Shown here: positions 27,890 to 37,147 of the stretch, piece after piece | How the letters are laid out: each line of letters starts with the position of its first letter | How positions within the stretch are numbered: position 1 is the first letter of the stretch | Assembly (NCBI RefSeq): GCF_965227505.1 | Contig: NZ_OZ245757.1 | Coordinates: forward strand, 682,001 to 746,000 | DNA: 64,000 bases | Source of the DNA: Pelagibius sp965227505 | GTDB lineage: Bacteria > Pseudomonadota > Alphaproteobacteria > Kiloniellales > Kiloniellaceae | Direction of reading: 5' to 3' | The notes under the pieces: generated by a model | The model's database searches: none | What the model saw: the letters and a program-made list of their open reading frames with translations, nothing else | What the model was told of the DNA's origin: nothing | Made by a program: the position numbers and the translations under genes

Positions 27890-28327
27890 GCAAACGGCAT
27901 CCACAAGCCCTGTGCGGACTTCCGGGGTGACGCTTTCCCAGAGCTCAGCAAGCCGTGCCGCAAGATCGCTTTCGACCTGGGCGCGGGCGAGTTGCCCCTC
28001 AAAGCCCCGAAGCCCGGAGGCATCGTAGCTGATAACGGTGCCATCCGGTGTGGTGAAGGCAATGCGTGCAGCTTCCGCCTCCTTGCCGGAGAGCCATTCA
28101 GCGACGACCGGCGGCGCGCCTTCCTCCCCGGGATAGATAATGCGCCCGGCTGTCATGCCGGCGTAGTTCGGTGGCGACCAGTTGAAGGGGGAGTAGGAAG
28201 CCTCTGTACCCACCGGCCGGTCTTCGGTCTCAAGAGCCTGCTGGCCCGTCGGGCCGAAGGTGGAACATGCAGTCAGGAGGATACCTGCCGCGAACAAGGC
28301 CGGCAGTTGGTAAGTTAAGGAGGGCAT
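27857..28327 (-). CDS. Phage lipoprotein, lysis region
   Basis: This 156-residue protein starts MPSLTYQLPALFAAGILLTAC, a lipoprotein signal with lipobox LTAC, so it should be acylated and membrane-anchored. The mature part has no family I recognise. The ATG at 28327 lies six bases after the stop of the holin-like gene, so the two are co-transcribed. Together with two further small membrane genes it forms a lysis-type group; a spanin-like outer-membrane role is conceivable but unproven. Confidence 0.65.
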   Translation of the reverse strand: MPSLTYQLPALFAAGILLTACSTFGPTGQQALETEDRPVGTEASYSPFNWSPPNYAGMTAGRIIYPGEEGAPPVVAEWLSGKEAEAARIAFTTPDGTVISYDASGLRGFEGQLARAQVESDLAARLAELWESVTPEVRTGLVDAVCLYVTKAPCGS

Positions 28328-28332
28328 ATCCG

Positions 28333-28494
28333 CTACTCCGTGTTCTTGTTTGGAACCAGCCACACAAGGCCGGCGGTGACCAGAATACCGATCGCTCCTA
28401 CCACTTCTGAATCCAGACTGGTGACAGCTGCGAGAACCGAGGTGACGGCCGAGCCGATGGCGGCAGCAGCCGCCTTGTCATGAGCGGTGAACAT
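28333..28494 (-). CDS. Holin-like small membrane protein
   Basis: This 53-residue gene starts MFTAHDKAAAAAIGSAVTSV and has one predicted membrane helix, VVGAIGILVTAGLVWLVPNK. Small single-helix proteins with this MFTAHDK...GAIGxxVTAxLVxLVPNK pattern occur beside lysis genes of short-tailed phages and are likely holins or pinholin-like proteins (inference). It ends six bases before the lipoprotein gene start and follows the coiled-coil membrane protein gene in the same direction. Confidence 0.6.
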   Translation of the reverse strand: MFTAHDKAAAAAIGSAVTSVLAAVTSLDSEVVGAIGILVTAGLVWLVPNKNTE

Positions 28495-28536
28495 GGCGGA
28501 ACTCCTGATTGTCCTGGTAAGAAAGAAGCGGTCGGC

Positions 28537-28800
28537 TCAGATCAGCCTTGAGAGCAGAAATCCGCCGAGCAGAAGGATCACGCTACCCTGCCCGCCGATG
28601 ATCCACCCCGTCAGGCGACGATGACCCTGCTCCATCGCAACGCGGGTATCGAAAATGCGCTGACGCAGCTCTTTCAGTTCATCGCGGGCTTCGCGCCAGC
28701 GCTCGCTGCAGCGATCTTCGTGGGTATCGATCTTATGATTGGCGGCGCGCGCCTGCTCGCGTGCGAAACGATCCTCGGTCCTGCGTTCCACCCAGCGCAT
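28537..28800 (-). CDS. XhlA-like coiled-coil membrane protein
   Basis: This 87-residue protein has a charged coiled coil (about residues 15-60, EDRCSERWREARDELKELRQ) and a C-terminal membrane helix (GSVILLLGGFLLSRLI). The layout resembles haemolysin XhlA/holin-associated proteins. The ATG at 28800 overlaps the stop of the preceding exported protein gene (TGATG), indicating coupled translation. It is part of the lysis-like cluster 27857-29111. Confidence 0.6.
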   Translation of the reverse strand: MRWVERRTEDRFAREQARAANHKIDTHEDRCSERWREARDELKELRQRIFDTRVAMEQGHRRLTGWIIGGQGSVILLLGGFLLSRLI

Positions 28801-29111
28801 CAAGCGGCCGGCCCCTCGTCTTTGCCAGCATGCGGAAGACGCCGCCAGCCCTCTCCGCTGGAGACCAGGCAAGTCGCACCGCCGGGCGTGGTTACGAGAA
28901 TTGACCAGGAGCCGGAGGGCGAAGCCAGAACCTCTATCAGACCCCCGGCATTGGTGATGCCGCGGCCTATCGGAACTTCACCATAGCGCTCCGCCAACGC
29001 CTCCAAGAGCGCATCCCGAGGGGCGCACCGCGGCCCTTGCGCTTGCACCGCGCCGGTCACACACAACAAGCCGAGCAGCGCCAGGAGCGCCGCATTTCTC
29101 AATGCCGCCAT
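28800..29111 (-). CDS. Small exported protein of the lysis cluster
   Basis: This 103-residue protein has a clear signal peptide (NAALLALLGLLCVTGAVQA then QG) and a small mature domain with two cysteines (PRCAPRD and GATCLVSS). The periplasmic part contains LIEVLASPSGSWSILVTTPG. I do not recognise an enzyme family. It overlaps the next gene by TGATG and lies just before the coiled-coil membrane and holin-like genes, so a role in phage lysis or its timing is plausible. Confidence 0.6.
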   Translation of the reverse strand: MAALRNAALLALLGLLCVTGAVQAQGPRCAPRDALLEALAERYGEVPIGRGITNAGGLIEVLASPSGSWSILVTTPGGATCLVSSGEGWRRLPHAGKDEGPAA

Positions 29112-29261
29112 GGTCGATGTCCTTTGGTTGAGAGTGATTCAGGGCGGAACTGCCTAGCTCCGCAAGTCCCGCGCCGAGATGTTTGAGTACATCTTTCCGC
29201 CGGAAACGCTTAAAGACGGAAACCGCGTCCTAGGCTGTTCGCTGGACAAATCAGGGTGCAC

Positions 29262-29915
29262 TTACAGCCCCATCAGTATCGGGGCACTCTGGGGCGAAAT
29301 CGCAGCACCAGCCGGGCGAAGGATAATATGCTGAGCTCGCCACGCACCTGTTCCCACTCCGCCAAAGGCCGCGGGGTTTTCTGTGCTGGCTGGATCAACA
29401 GTCTTGGATGCTGCCATTACAGTGGCACGTTCGCTGAAAGCGATTTCTTCGGTGACAAGGTTGGAGTATCCAGCCGGCGCTGTCACAGAGGCTCCCACAG
29501 CAGCATCATCCAACATGCCAACAGCGATATGCAGGGCACCATCATTGACAGACGCATTAGAGCCAGCATTCGGCATCCCTGAGCCACCTGAAGCGTCCAC
29601 CAAAGGAACATCAAATGGGTTACTTGGATCAACACCGCGCCAGATTTGAAAACAGTAAGCTCCCTCAGCAAAAGGACTTGATATGCCCACATCAGGCGAC
29701 GCACCCATTATCTTATATTGAATAGTTCCATGAGGGGATATCGATGGTGATAGATACTCCACTGTGTACCCATCAGATAAGAACAGAACTTGATGATTTT
29801 CGTCGTTATCAGCTGCTGTAAAAATAAACACTATGTCATTCTCTTGAAGCGCATTTATGAACTCTCCGCCTCCCAACTGTTCTATAGTACCTTGCTCGAC
29901 AAATGTGATAGCCAT
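29262..29915 (-). CDS. Phage tail-associated protein, probable distal fibre or chaperone
   Basis: This 217-residue protein begins MAITFVEQGTIEQLGGGEF and ends with WRAQHIILRPAGAAI, with beta-strand-rich sequence between, including APAGYSNLVTEE, a motif common in phage distal tail proteins. It lies two bases after the tail fibre stop, so it is co-expressed. Bases about 29640-29900 are noticeably richer in A and T than neighbouring genes, hinting at horizontal replacement of the receptor-contacting part. No enzymatic motif is visible. Confidence 0.6.
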   Translation of the reverse strand: MAITFVEQGTIEQLGGGEFINALQENDIVFIFTAADNDENHQVLFLSDGYTVEYLSPSISPHGTIQYKIMGASPDVGISSPFAEGAYCFQIWRGVDPSNPFDVPLVDASGGSGMPNAGSNASVNDGALHIAVGMLDDAAVGASVTAPAGYSNLVTEEIAFSERATVMAASKTVDPASTENPAAFGGVGTGAWRAQHIILRPAGAAISPQSAPILMGL

Positions 29916-29917
29916 GA

Positions 29918-32092
29918 TCACACGCCCGCCTTCTCGAACACCTTGGCGCCGTAGAGTGTCGTTCCACCGTCGCGGCTCCAGATCACCACTTCTAGGATCG
30001 CACCGGTGCCCGTTGGCATCACTGGCGCGCCAGCGTCACCGAAGTCGATGCCAGCAAAGCTTACGGTGAAGGCGCCGGCTGTCGGTTGTCGGAGTTGCAG
30101 TGTGATCTTGCCCAGCGGTCCCGACGGCGGCCATAGCGTGATATCGATGTTGGTGATGTTGGCTGATAGTTGAAAATCAAAATCCGGGCCATTCTCGTAG
30201 TTTAGATTGAGTTCCCCTAAAGAGAATGCTCCGTCATCGTTCCTAACTGCATAGTCGCGGACCACGGCGCGGCGCAGTTCGTTGTCGCCCATTTGCAGGG
30301 CGCCGTTGAAGGTGACCGTGATCGAGTCGGCGCTTTCAGCAAAGATCGCTGCCTGCACGCCTCCGGCGGCGATACCCAGGCTGTCGGTGCCGACGCGGTA
30401 AAGCCCGGTGTTGGTGTCACTGGCGAAGGTGAAGGTCGGAGAAGCGACGGACCCGTCGGCGGCCTGACCAATCGATCCCGCCGGGCCTTGATCACCCTTC
30501 GCGACGGTCAGTTCCCAGAACACCGGCGAAATGTCCGGCGTGTTGCCCTGGTTGCTGGCCTGCAGACTGCGCCAGAAGCTGCCGTCGAAGGCCACCCCGT
30601 CGTCTGGACCGTAAACCGTGCCGGCGTTGTAAACCCCCTGAGGCGTGATGTTGATGCCGTCGGCACCGTCGTTGCCAGGAGGGCCTTGGATGCCTTGACC
30701 CCCTTGTATGCCCTGGTTTCCCTGAATGCCCTGATCGCCCTGCGGGCCCTGTTCGCCCCGTGCGCCGGTGCCGCTGACCGTCCAGGCATTGAAGGTACCG
30801 GAGCCCTGCGCTACTTCGATGTTCAGCGTCAGTGTGTTGGACACGCCGTCCCAAGCGGTGACCTGGCCCCACATGTAATGCGTCGCCGGCGCCGCCGTGC
30901 GCGCAACCTGAATGAACTGCCCGACCACAAAAGCCCGGTCATCGGCGGTCACGAACGCCTTCGTTCCCGCGCCGATGGTGACGGAGGACGTACTGGTCGT
31001 ATTCAGTTGCGCGAAGGTCGCGGCGTTCGTCTCGCTGGTGGCCGCCGCCGCGGCGCTGCCGGCTGCGTTGGTTTCCGATGTGGCCGCCGCAGCTGCGGAA
31101 GACGCAGCATTGGTCTCGCTCGCCGCTGCGTTCAACGCCGAGCTTGAGGCAGTTGCCGCGCTGGCGGCTGCGTTGGTTTCCGACGTTCCCGCCGCGGAGG
31201 CTGAGGACGCGGCGTTCGTTTCGCTGTTCGACGCGTTGGAGGCCGAAGTCACCGCCGTCGATGCGCTGCCCGCTGCGTTCGTCTCCGAACTTCCGGCCGC
31301 CGTTGCCGAACCCGCCGCTGCGGCAGCGCTGCCGGCGGCATTTGTCTCGCTGGCCGATGCTGCCGAGGCGGAGTTCGCCGCGCTGGTCGCCGCTGTCTCG
31401 GCCGCGGTCCTGGCGGTTTCCACATCCTGCACGTTGATTGCGAGCGACCAGCGGTTGGCCGCCAGGTCCGTCGCAAAAACACCGGAGCTGTGGACAACCT
31501 CGCAAACGTAGATGTCATTGCCGGGAGTCACCCGAACGATATCAAGCGCCTCATAGTCCGTCGCCGTCGCCCAGTCACCCTGCCACATCCCGATCCGCGT
31601 CCGGTTCTCCAGGCCGTCTCCGGCCGCGTTCCAGGCGACTGGTTTCCCCGCTTCTGGCTCCGGGAAGGTCACGTCGGCCAGCGCCGTCGTCTCCTTGAAC
31701 TTCACAGCACGGCTGAGCGCCTCTTCCAACTGCTGGTCGCGCAGGGCGGCCAAGTCGGCCATGCCTTCGACGGCGGTCGAGGGAAAGGCGCCGCCCAGCG
31801 GCAGGGCTGTCTGCTGCTCCGGCGGGATGGCCAGCTTCACCAACAGGGTCTCGCCCACCTGGGGCGTGTGGTCGGTCGGGCTGGTCGAGACCGTGACGGT
31901 GCCGCCGCCCGGCGCGCCGGCGCCGCTCAGGCTGTACTCGCTGCCCTCGGTCCAGAGGGTCTCGCTGCCGTCGGCCTGCTGCAGGATCACCCGCACATGG
32001 GCCGCGTCGAGAAACTTGAAGCCGGTGGGAAAGCCCGTCGTGCCGCCGTCACCGGCATAGCGGCTCTTGGCCGTGGTGGTCGCAATGGTCAT
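29918..32092 (-). CDS. Tail fibre protein with T7-type N-terminus, Ala/Ser repeats and collagen-like segment
   Basis: This 724-residue structural protein has an N-terminal region resembling the T7 gp17 fibre domain (SRYAGDGGTTGFPTGFKFLD, then VRVILQQADGSETLW and FPSTAVEGMADLAALRDQQL). Residues about 230-370 are repetitive ASETNAAGSAAAA-type units. A collagen-like stretch of Gly-X-Y triplets follows (QGPQGDQGIQGNQGIQGGQG). The C-terminal part is beta-rich. Such fibres trimerise and bind host receptors. It is the last large structural gene in the transcription order of the virion module. Confidence 0.85.
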   Translation of the reverse strand: MTIATTTAKSRYAGDGGTTGFPTGFKFLDAAHVRVILQQADGSETLWTEGSEYSLSGAGAPGGGTVTVSTSPTDHTPQVGETLLVKLAIPPEQQTALPLGGAFPSTAVEGMADLAALRDQQLEEALSRAVKFKETTALADVTFPEPEAGKPVAWNAAGDGLENRTRIGMWQGDWATATDYEALDIVRVTPGNDIYVCEVVHSSGVFATDLAANRWSLAINVQDVETARTAAETAATSAANSASAASASETNAAGSAAAAAGSATAAGSSETNAAGSASTAVTSASNASNSETNAASSASAAGTSETNAAASAATASSSALNAAASETNAASSAAAAATSETNAAGSAAAAATSETNAATFAQLNTTSTSSVTIGAGTKAFVTADDRAFVVGQFIQVARTAAPATHYMWGQVTAWDGVSNTLTLNIEVAQGSGTFNAWTVSGTGARGEQGPQGDQGIQGNQGIQGGQGIQGPPGNDGADGINITPQGVYNAGTVYGPDDGVAFDGSFWRSLQASNQGNTPDISPVFWELTVAKGDQGPAGSIGQAADGSVASPTFTFASDTNTGLYRVGTDSLGIAAGGVQAAIFAESADSITVTFNGALQMGDNELRRAVVRDYAVRNDDGAFSLGELNLNYENGPDFDFQLSANITNIDITLWPPSGPLGKITLQLRQPTAGAFTVSFAGIDFGDAGAPVMPTGTGAILEVVIWSRDGGTTLYGAKVFEKAGV

Positions 32093-32345
32093 GGGGTGCT
32101 CCTGGCAAGTCTCCTGATCGGGTGGGGGATTGTCGGGTGGAAAACGCTCGGCTGGGCACGGCGGCTCGGCTCGCGCGCGTCGCGAAGCGGTCTCTTGGGG
32201 TCGTTCAGCCGCGAAGACGGAAACGGATAGCCGGTCCTCGCTCGGTCCTCGCCGCCCTCAGGACCAGCGGCGCGTCAACGGCAAGAAAGCTCTGTCACTG
32301 AAATCGGGCAAGCGGCGCAGGGCGAGACCCGCCGCCCCGCCCTTC

Positions 32346-32634
32346 GAGCTCCGCCGCGAGGCGGCCGTTGCGCGCGCTGGGTTTCACGCAATACAGCCCG
32401 GGCCGCAGCCTGCTGCTCCGCCGGCAGGGCCTACAGGCCATGAAGGACCAGAGCCGCCTCCTCCCGGCTCAACAGGCGTTGCACTTCCGTCGTCAGGCCG
32501 AGGGCGGCTTGCGCCGCCGGGCGGGTGTTCAGCGCAAAGGGCAGGAAAGCCGGGTTCGCCCGCACCGCCGCAAAGGCCGCCGGCCGGTCCATCACGGTGG
32601 CCCCCAGGTCCTCGCACCGCGCCGTCAGCAGAGT
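32346..32634 (-). pseudogene. Duplicated fragment of the large internal virion protein gene
   Basis: This stretch matches the segment at about 34670-34980 inside the 899-residue ejection protein gene. Both encode AFAAVRxNPAFLP, AAQAALGLT and RLLSREEAA on the minus strand. The fragment carries no full gene and its reading frame is broken at both ends. It lies between the tail fibre gene and the Sel1 cargo gene, so it probably arose when that cargo inserted and part of the neighbouring gene was duplicated. Confidence 0.75.
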
Positions 32635-32742
32635 CACTGGAGAGAACAAATATTGAACATCAAAGCAATCAGCGGTAGAGTTGAAGAGGCTCGGGACCAA
32701 GCGACCAATCATTACGCTTCGGCGTTAGACTCAGAGATTGAT

Positions 32743-33393
32743 ATGAACGAAAGACATCGAAACCGTTTCTGTTTCTTTTGGCGGTCCGCTTTCGCGATCT
32801 GCGCCCTATGGCTGCTGCTGTTGAACGCGCACCCTGCCGCAGCCGACTTCGATGCGGGCATGACGGCTTTCGAGAATGGCGATTTCGTCGCGGCCCACGA
32901 CGCATGGCTGCCCTTGGCAGAGGCCGGAAATGCGGATGCTCAGTACTGGATCGGCGAACTCTACAGCTTCGGAAAGGGTGTCACCAAAGACTTCGACGCA
33001 GCGCTCCCTTACTACCTGAAGGCCGCCTATCAGGGGCACGGCAGGGCGCAATACGAGGCCGCCTCGCTATTGAAGTCCGGAAATCGGAGAGATGAATCCA
33101 ACGAGATGCTCTCGTTCAGCCTCTACATGCGCGCAGCCGTGAATGGAGTTACCTCAGCATACGTCAGTATCGCCAGCGCATATTGCTTTGGGATCGGCGT
33201 CGATGAAGATCCGGTGATTGCCGACATCTGGATGGCACTGGCGATGGGACCCTTCGCAGATCGCCTTGACGTCATGGAGGGCGTTTTTTGCGACATCTTT
33301 GGCAAGAACGACGAAGCTTATCTTCGAGAAATCAATCGCAGAGCGGGGCTGCTAAAGCAGGCTTACGGTCTGGCAAGCTACCCACCGCCCTGA
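32743..33393 (+). CDS. Exported Sel1-repeat protein (phage cargo)
   Basis: This 216-residue protein has a signal peptide (FAICALWLLLLNAHPAAA) then Sel1-like repeats: AWLPLAEAGNADAQYWIGELY, SFGKGVTKDFDAALPYYLKA and GHGRAQYEAASLL. Sel1 repeats mediate protein-protein contacts. It is on the plus strand, opposite to the virion genes, and separates ejection-protein and fibre genes. The ATG at 32743 is the first before the signal peptide. It is a likely lysogenic-conversion gene (moron); an immunity or periplasmic-modulator role cannot be judged from sequence. Confidence 0.8.
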   Translation: MNERHRNRFCFFWRSAFAICALWLLLLNAHPAAADFDAGMTAFENGDFVAAHDAWLPLAEAGNADAQYWIGELYSFGKGVTKDFDAALPYYLKAAYQGHGRAQYEAASLLKSGNRRDESNEMLSFSLYMRAAVNGVTSAYVSIASAYCFGIGVDEDPVIADIWMALAMGPFADRLDVMEGVFCDIFGKNDEAYLREINRRAGLLKQAYGLASYPPP

Positions 33394-33497
33394 CTGGCGC
33401 AAGGAGGTGGCATGAAGCAGCTTCATCGCCAACTTTGGGACCTCATTGAGTCCACTAGCGCCGCAGCGAACTGCGCGCTGCTAGGTCTGGACCAATG

Positions 33498-36197
33498 TCA
33501 TGATTTCGGCCTCGTAAAGATCCCCCGACGATACAATTCCGCTTCATATGCACTGCGAAGACTGTCCTGTTGAGCCTCACTGAGCTCTCCAATTGCGGCT
33601 ACTAGAAGGGCATACGGATTGACCAACGCCGCCACCTCCGCGACGTCCGCCACAAAGTCTGCCACCTCGACCGACCCTCCCAGCGATCGGTAAACGCTGT
33701 AGACCTCCGCATCGGTCAACGCCCATGGTACGGTTTCGGGGCGATCGAGCGCACGGTTGACCTTGGCCTGAAGCTGCCCAACGAGAAACTTTTGATTGGT
33801 GCCCTCAAGGGCTCCTATCTCTTTTTTGAGGCTTTCCTTCTCTTGAAGATCACCGGCAGCAATGGCCTGACGCACATTCATTATTCTGCGTATCAGCCCC
33901 CGCACGACGATGGCGTCCTCAGCACGTGCGATATCGCCTCTCAAAGCTGGGGTGATGCCAAGCGTGATCAGATCCTCGTCGAGCTTTCGAGTTGCCCCCA
34001 AAGCAACAAAACTGGGTTCAGTGACGGCGTGTTCCGATGGCGCAGCATCTGGGTTTGACGAGACCACCTGATCACGCGCATCAAGCCTCATGAATGGCCG
34101 TTCATTCCCAGTTCGGAGATTCCGATCCTCTATTCCCACTTCACGCAAAGCAAGCGCGAGCGCATCGGCGAAGGGATAACCGTTACGCAGATTCTGCGCC
34201 GCTAGGCGACGCGCCAGATCTTCGATCTCTGAACTTGCCCCGGCCCTCTCGGCTTCTCGGTTGATGTGTTCCTCGAAGCTCGCCACCTCTGCTGGGTCGA
34301 GACCATCAACGAGCGCGTCGTAGTTCTCTTTTCTGAGCGGACGGTATCTGTTCAACAATCGTTGTTCGGAAGGGCGCACATCGCTCCTTGATTCTTCTTG
34401 CGAAGTCGAAAGCGCGGCGCTCGCATCATCAGAAGACTGGGCGCTAGTGGGTACAGAATTCGTTCTACGCGGCTTGAGCAGGGGACGCGGTGGCAAAGGG
34501 GCCGCCTCCCCTTCGGCCAGCAGAAGCTGTGCCGTCTCCGCGATGATGTCGCTTTCGAAACCCGCGCGCGGTGGCTCGGGTGCTTCGCTGATGGGGCGCA
34601 CAGGAGTGATACTGTCGCCGGCATCGAGTTGGGCCGCCAGGGGCGCCGCTAGTCCCGCCTCCTCCAATTCCGCCGCGAGGCGGCCGCTGCGCGTGCCCTG
34701 GGTCTCGCTCAGGGCGGAGAGCGCCGCCGCCTGCTGGTCCGCCGGCAAGGACTGCAGGCCCTGGCGCATCGACGCCGCCTCCTCCCGGCTCAGCAGACGC
34801 TGCTCCTCCGCCGTCAGGCCAAGGGCCGCCTGCGCCGCCAGGCGAGCGTCCAGCGCATAGGGCAGGAAGGCCGGGTTCGTCCGCACCGCCGCAAAGGCCG
34901 CCGCCACCGCCGGCTGGTCCATCACATAAGCCGCCGGGTCCGCGCGCCGCGCCGCCAGCAGAGCCTCGCCGCCGCGCCGCACGCCCTCCTGGATCTCCAG
35001 CCGCGCCGCCCGGTCCGGCGCCTCCGCCGCCGGGCTCAGAGCGTCGATGGCGCTTTCGAAGTCGGCCTCCGGCGCAAAGCGCAGACCCTCCACCGCGCGG
35101 TTCACCCGCTGGCGCGTCTCCACCGCCAGCTCGACATCCGCCAGGTTCCCCGCCGCCAGCAGAGCATTCATGGTCTCGCTCAGTTCCTTCGGCGGCCGGC
35201 GGCCCTGTTCCGCCGCCGCCACCTGCGCCCGGGCATGGGCCTGCCCCTGCGCCGTCTCGCTCTGCAGTCGCCAGCGGGTCTCCGTCAACAACTGATCCTT
35301 TAGCGCCGGATCGTCCAGGGCCGCGTCGTAGAGCCCCGCCTCCAGGTCCGTCACCACCGCCGCCGCCGGCTGGCCGCGCAGCATGTCGGTATAGAGCTCC
35401 CGCTGAAAGGCCGTGCCCTCGCGGTCCAACTGCGTGGCCGTCAGGGCGCCGGCTTCATGGAGGCCCTGCAGCAAATCCAGGCCCTCGGCCAGCAGCATCT
35501 CCGCCGCCGCCGGATCGTCGACGGCTTGAGCCTTCAGCCCGGCAAGCGTTTCCGCCTTCGCCTGCTCCAGCGCCGCCACCTTCTGGTTCTGCGCAAGCTG
35601 CAGGCTGTGCAGCACATGGGCCCGCTCGACCGGTTCGGCGGCCGCCCGTGCCGCCGCCCGCTGCCCCGGCGCCAGGACCTTTAGCCGCTGCTCCCCCTCT
35701 GCCCGAATTGTCTCTTGTGCCTGGCGCGCGACATCCACGGGCGAGCTGCCGTCGTAGTCCTGGGTTCGGTTCAGTTCCTTCCCCTGGCCGCGCATCGCGA
35801 CTTTATGCCCGATAGCGGCAACGACACCTTCCGCAGCCTGTGTTCTGCCGATGACGGCCGGCACACCGGCAAAGGTCCTTGGTGCCGCTCCGGCAAAGGC
35901 GGTGTTCCTGTGGCCGGGCTCACGGGCATCTCCGCCCCTGTCGCGACCTTTGCCGCCGGTCTTGTTGCCCTGTTTCTCCTTCGGCTTCGGGTCGTCGCTG
36001 CCCTTGGTTTCGTCCTCCGGTGGATTGCGTTCCAGCTCCGCCAAGCCGGCTGCGAGGTCACCCAGCCCCAAGCCCAGCCCGGCAAGCCCGCGTGCCGCCG
36101 CGAGGCCGAAGTCTTCGGCCGTCGCCCGCACCCCGGGATCGCGGGTCACGCCTGCGGAAACGGACCGGACATCGGAAACGGAAGGAATTCGGGGCAT
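33498..36197 (-). CDS. Large internal virion (DNA ejection) protein
   Basis: This 899-residue, Ala-rich, mostly helical protein starts MPRIPSVSDVRSVSAGVTRD, a form common in internal core or ejection proteins of short-tailed phages. Residues about 55-105 are charged and low-complexity (Lys/Gly/Asp rich). No lytic transglycosylase motif is seen, unlike T7 gp16. It lies directly downstream of the gp14-like gene, the usual order for ejection proteins. The part around residues 405-510 is duplicated as a fragment at 32346-32634. Function is assigned by position and composition. Confidence 0.7.
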   Translation of the reverse strand: MPRIPSVSDVRSVSAGVTRDPGVRATAEDFGLAAARGLAGLGLGLGDLAAGLAELERNPPEDETKGSDDPKPKEKQGNKTGGKGRDRGGDAREPGHRNTAFAGAAPRTFAGVPAVIGRTQAAEGVVAAIGHKVAMRGQGKELNRTQDYDGSSPVDVARQAQETIRAEGEQRLKVLAPGQRAAARAAAEPVERAHVLHSLQLAQNQKVAALEQAKAETLAGLKAQAVDDPAAAEMLLAEGLDLLQGLHEAGALTATQLDREGTAFQRELYTDMLRGQPAAAVVTDLEAGLYDAALDDPALKDQLLTETRWRLQSETAQGQAHARAQVAAAEQGRRPPKELSETMNALLAAGNLADVELAVETRQRVNRAVEGLRFAPEADFESAIDALSPAAEAPDRAARLEIQEGVRRGGEALLAARRADPAAYVMDQPAVAAAFAAVRTNPAFLPYALDARLAAQAALGLTAEEQRLLSREEAASMRQGLQSLPADQQAAALSALSETQGTRSGRLAAELEEAGLAAPLAAQLDAGDSITPVRPISEAPEPPRAGFESDIIAETAQLLLAEGEAAPLPPRPLLKPRRTNSVPTSAQSSDDASAALSTSQEESRSDVRPSEQRLLNRYRPLRKENYDALVDGLDPAEVASFEEHINREAERAGASSEIEDLARRLAAQNLRNGYPFADALALALREVGIEDRNLRTGNERPFMRLDARDQVVSSNPDAAPSEHAVTEPSFVALGATRKLDEDLITLGITPALRGDIARAEDAIVVRGLIRRIMNVRQAIAAGDLQEKESLKKEIGALEGTNQKFLVGQLQAKVNRALDRPETVPWALTDAEVYSVYRSLGGSVEVADFVADVAEVAALVNPYALLVAAIGELSEAQQDSLRSAYEAELYRRGIFTRPKS

Positions 36198-36260
36198 CGC
36201 ATGAGCCTCATGATTGAGTGGATTCTGACTGTTTGGAACGGGCCTCGAAGGGCCCCGGGC

Positions 36261-36728
36261 CTAGCCTTCCTCGAAAACGGAGAGGTCGGTCCGCCCGACC
36301 CCGGTCAGCAGCGTGGAACCCGCACCGAGAACACCGCCTGTCCGCGCCGAGCGCGCATTGGTACGGTCCAGCGCAGCTTGTTGCTCCAGCCGCGATGCCC
36401 GCGTCGCGCCGCCGGCCAGGATGTTCTGGGCAGAGAGTTCGATCTCCGCCGCCGTCGCCTCGTCCACCAGCAGGGGGGAGCCCTGAAAGGTGACGCCGGA
36501 GCCCGCGCGACGCGCCCGGGAGGCGGCCAGGATGCGGCTTTGCTGGCGACGAAAGTCAGCGGCCTCGCGCTCGGCGATCTGCCGCTCCCGCTCCGCCTGC
36601 TGCTGGGCGACCTGAGCATTGAAGGCAGCGGCGTCGGCCTGGGCCTGCCCTTGCGCGATGGAGCCGACGGCCCCGACGGCCGCACCGGCCAGGCTGGCTA
36701 TTGCAGCGATTTCTGGGAGTCCGCCCAT
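36261..36728 (-). CDS. Internal virion protein, T7 gp14-like
   Basis: This 155-residue protein begins with a Gly/Ala hydrophobic segment (IAAIASLAGAAVGAVGSIAQ) followed by an amphipathic helix (ADAAAFNAQVAQQQAERERQ) and SRARRAGSGVTFQGSPLLV. This pattern is typical of small internal virion proteins of podophages that form part of the ejection channel. The ATG at 36728 has a GAGG site. It overlaps the end of the GNAT-like gene and precedes the large ejection protein. Confidence 0.75.
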   Translation of the reverse strand: MGGLPEIAAIASLAGAAVGAVGSIAQGQAQADAAAFNAQVAQQQAERERQIAEREAADFRRQQSRILAASRARRAGSGVTFQGSPLLVDEATAAEIELSAQNILAGGATRASRLEQQAALDRTNARSARTGGVLGAGSTLLTGVGRTDLSVFEEG

Positions 36729-37147
36729 AGGCAATACCTCGCGTAAGTTTCCGTTGTGCCCTCGTAGCGCGGCGCTAAGCCGGCGAAGCGAAAGCCGAGC
36801 CGCTCCAGCCAGCGCCGCGCTGCAGTGAAGTCCTTGTGCGCCTCGGCGGTGACCCGCTCCAGATCGTAGTGGTCGACGAGGGCCGGCAGGGCGCGGCTGA
36901 CGGTGCGGTGCAGAAGCTGCGGACGGCGGCGCAGGTCGTTCGACAGAAAGGCCCAGGCCCGCCCGGTCCGCCCGTCCAGCACCAGCCCGGCGCAGCCCAG
37001 AGCCCGACCCGCCTCCGTCAGAGTGAAAGCAGGCCCGGTCGGGCGGTAGGCTGAGGCGAAGCGCTGCATCTGTGCGGGGTCCAGCACCGGAGGATCGATG
37101 TCGGCCAGGTGCGCCGGCACGAAGGAAATGATCTGGGGTTCGGCCAT
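36698..37147 (-). CDS. GNAT-like internal virion-region protein, copy A
   Basis: This 149-residue protein has a GNAT-like pattern: FVPAHLADIDPPVLDPAQMQ, a central GCAGLVLDGRTGRAWAFLS, and WLERLGFRFAGLAP near the end. Proteins of this type lie beside tail tubular and core genes in many short-tailed phages (T7 gp13-like position). Whether it acetylates anything is unknown. It overlaps the tail tubular B stop by TGATG. A diverged second copy sits at 45047-45463 on the opposite strand. Confidence 0.7.
   Translation of the reverse strand: MAEPQIISFVPAHLADIDPPVLDPAQMQRFASAYRPTGPAFTLTEAGRALGCAGLVLDGRTGRAWAFLSNDLRRRPQLLHRTVSRALPALVDHYDLERVTAEAHKDFTAARRWLERLGFRFAGLAPRYEGTTETYARYCLWADSQKSLQ

Noticed and set aside
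29918..32092. Ala/Ser and Gly-X-Y repeats as a separate repeat element
   Set aside because: They are in-frame coding repeats of the tail fibre; the Arg-rich or Ala-rich frames on the other strand are shadows.
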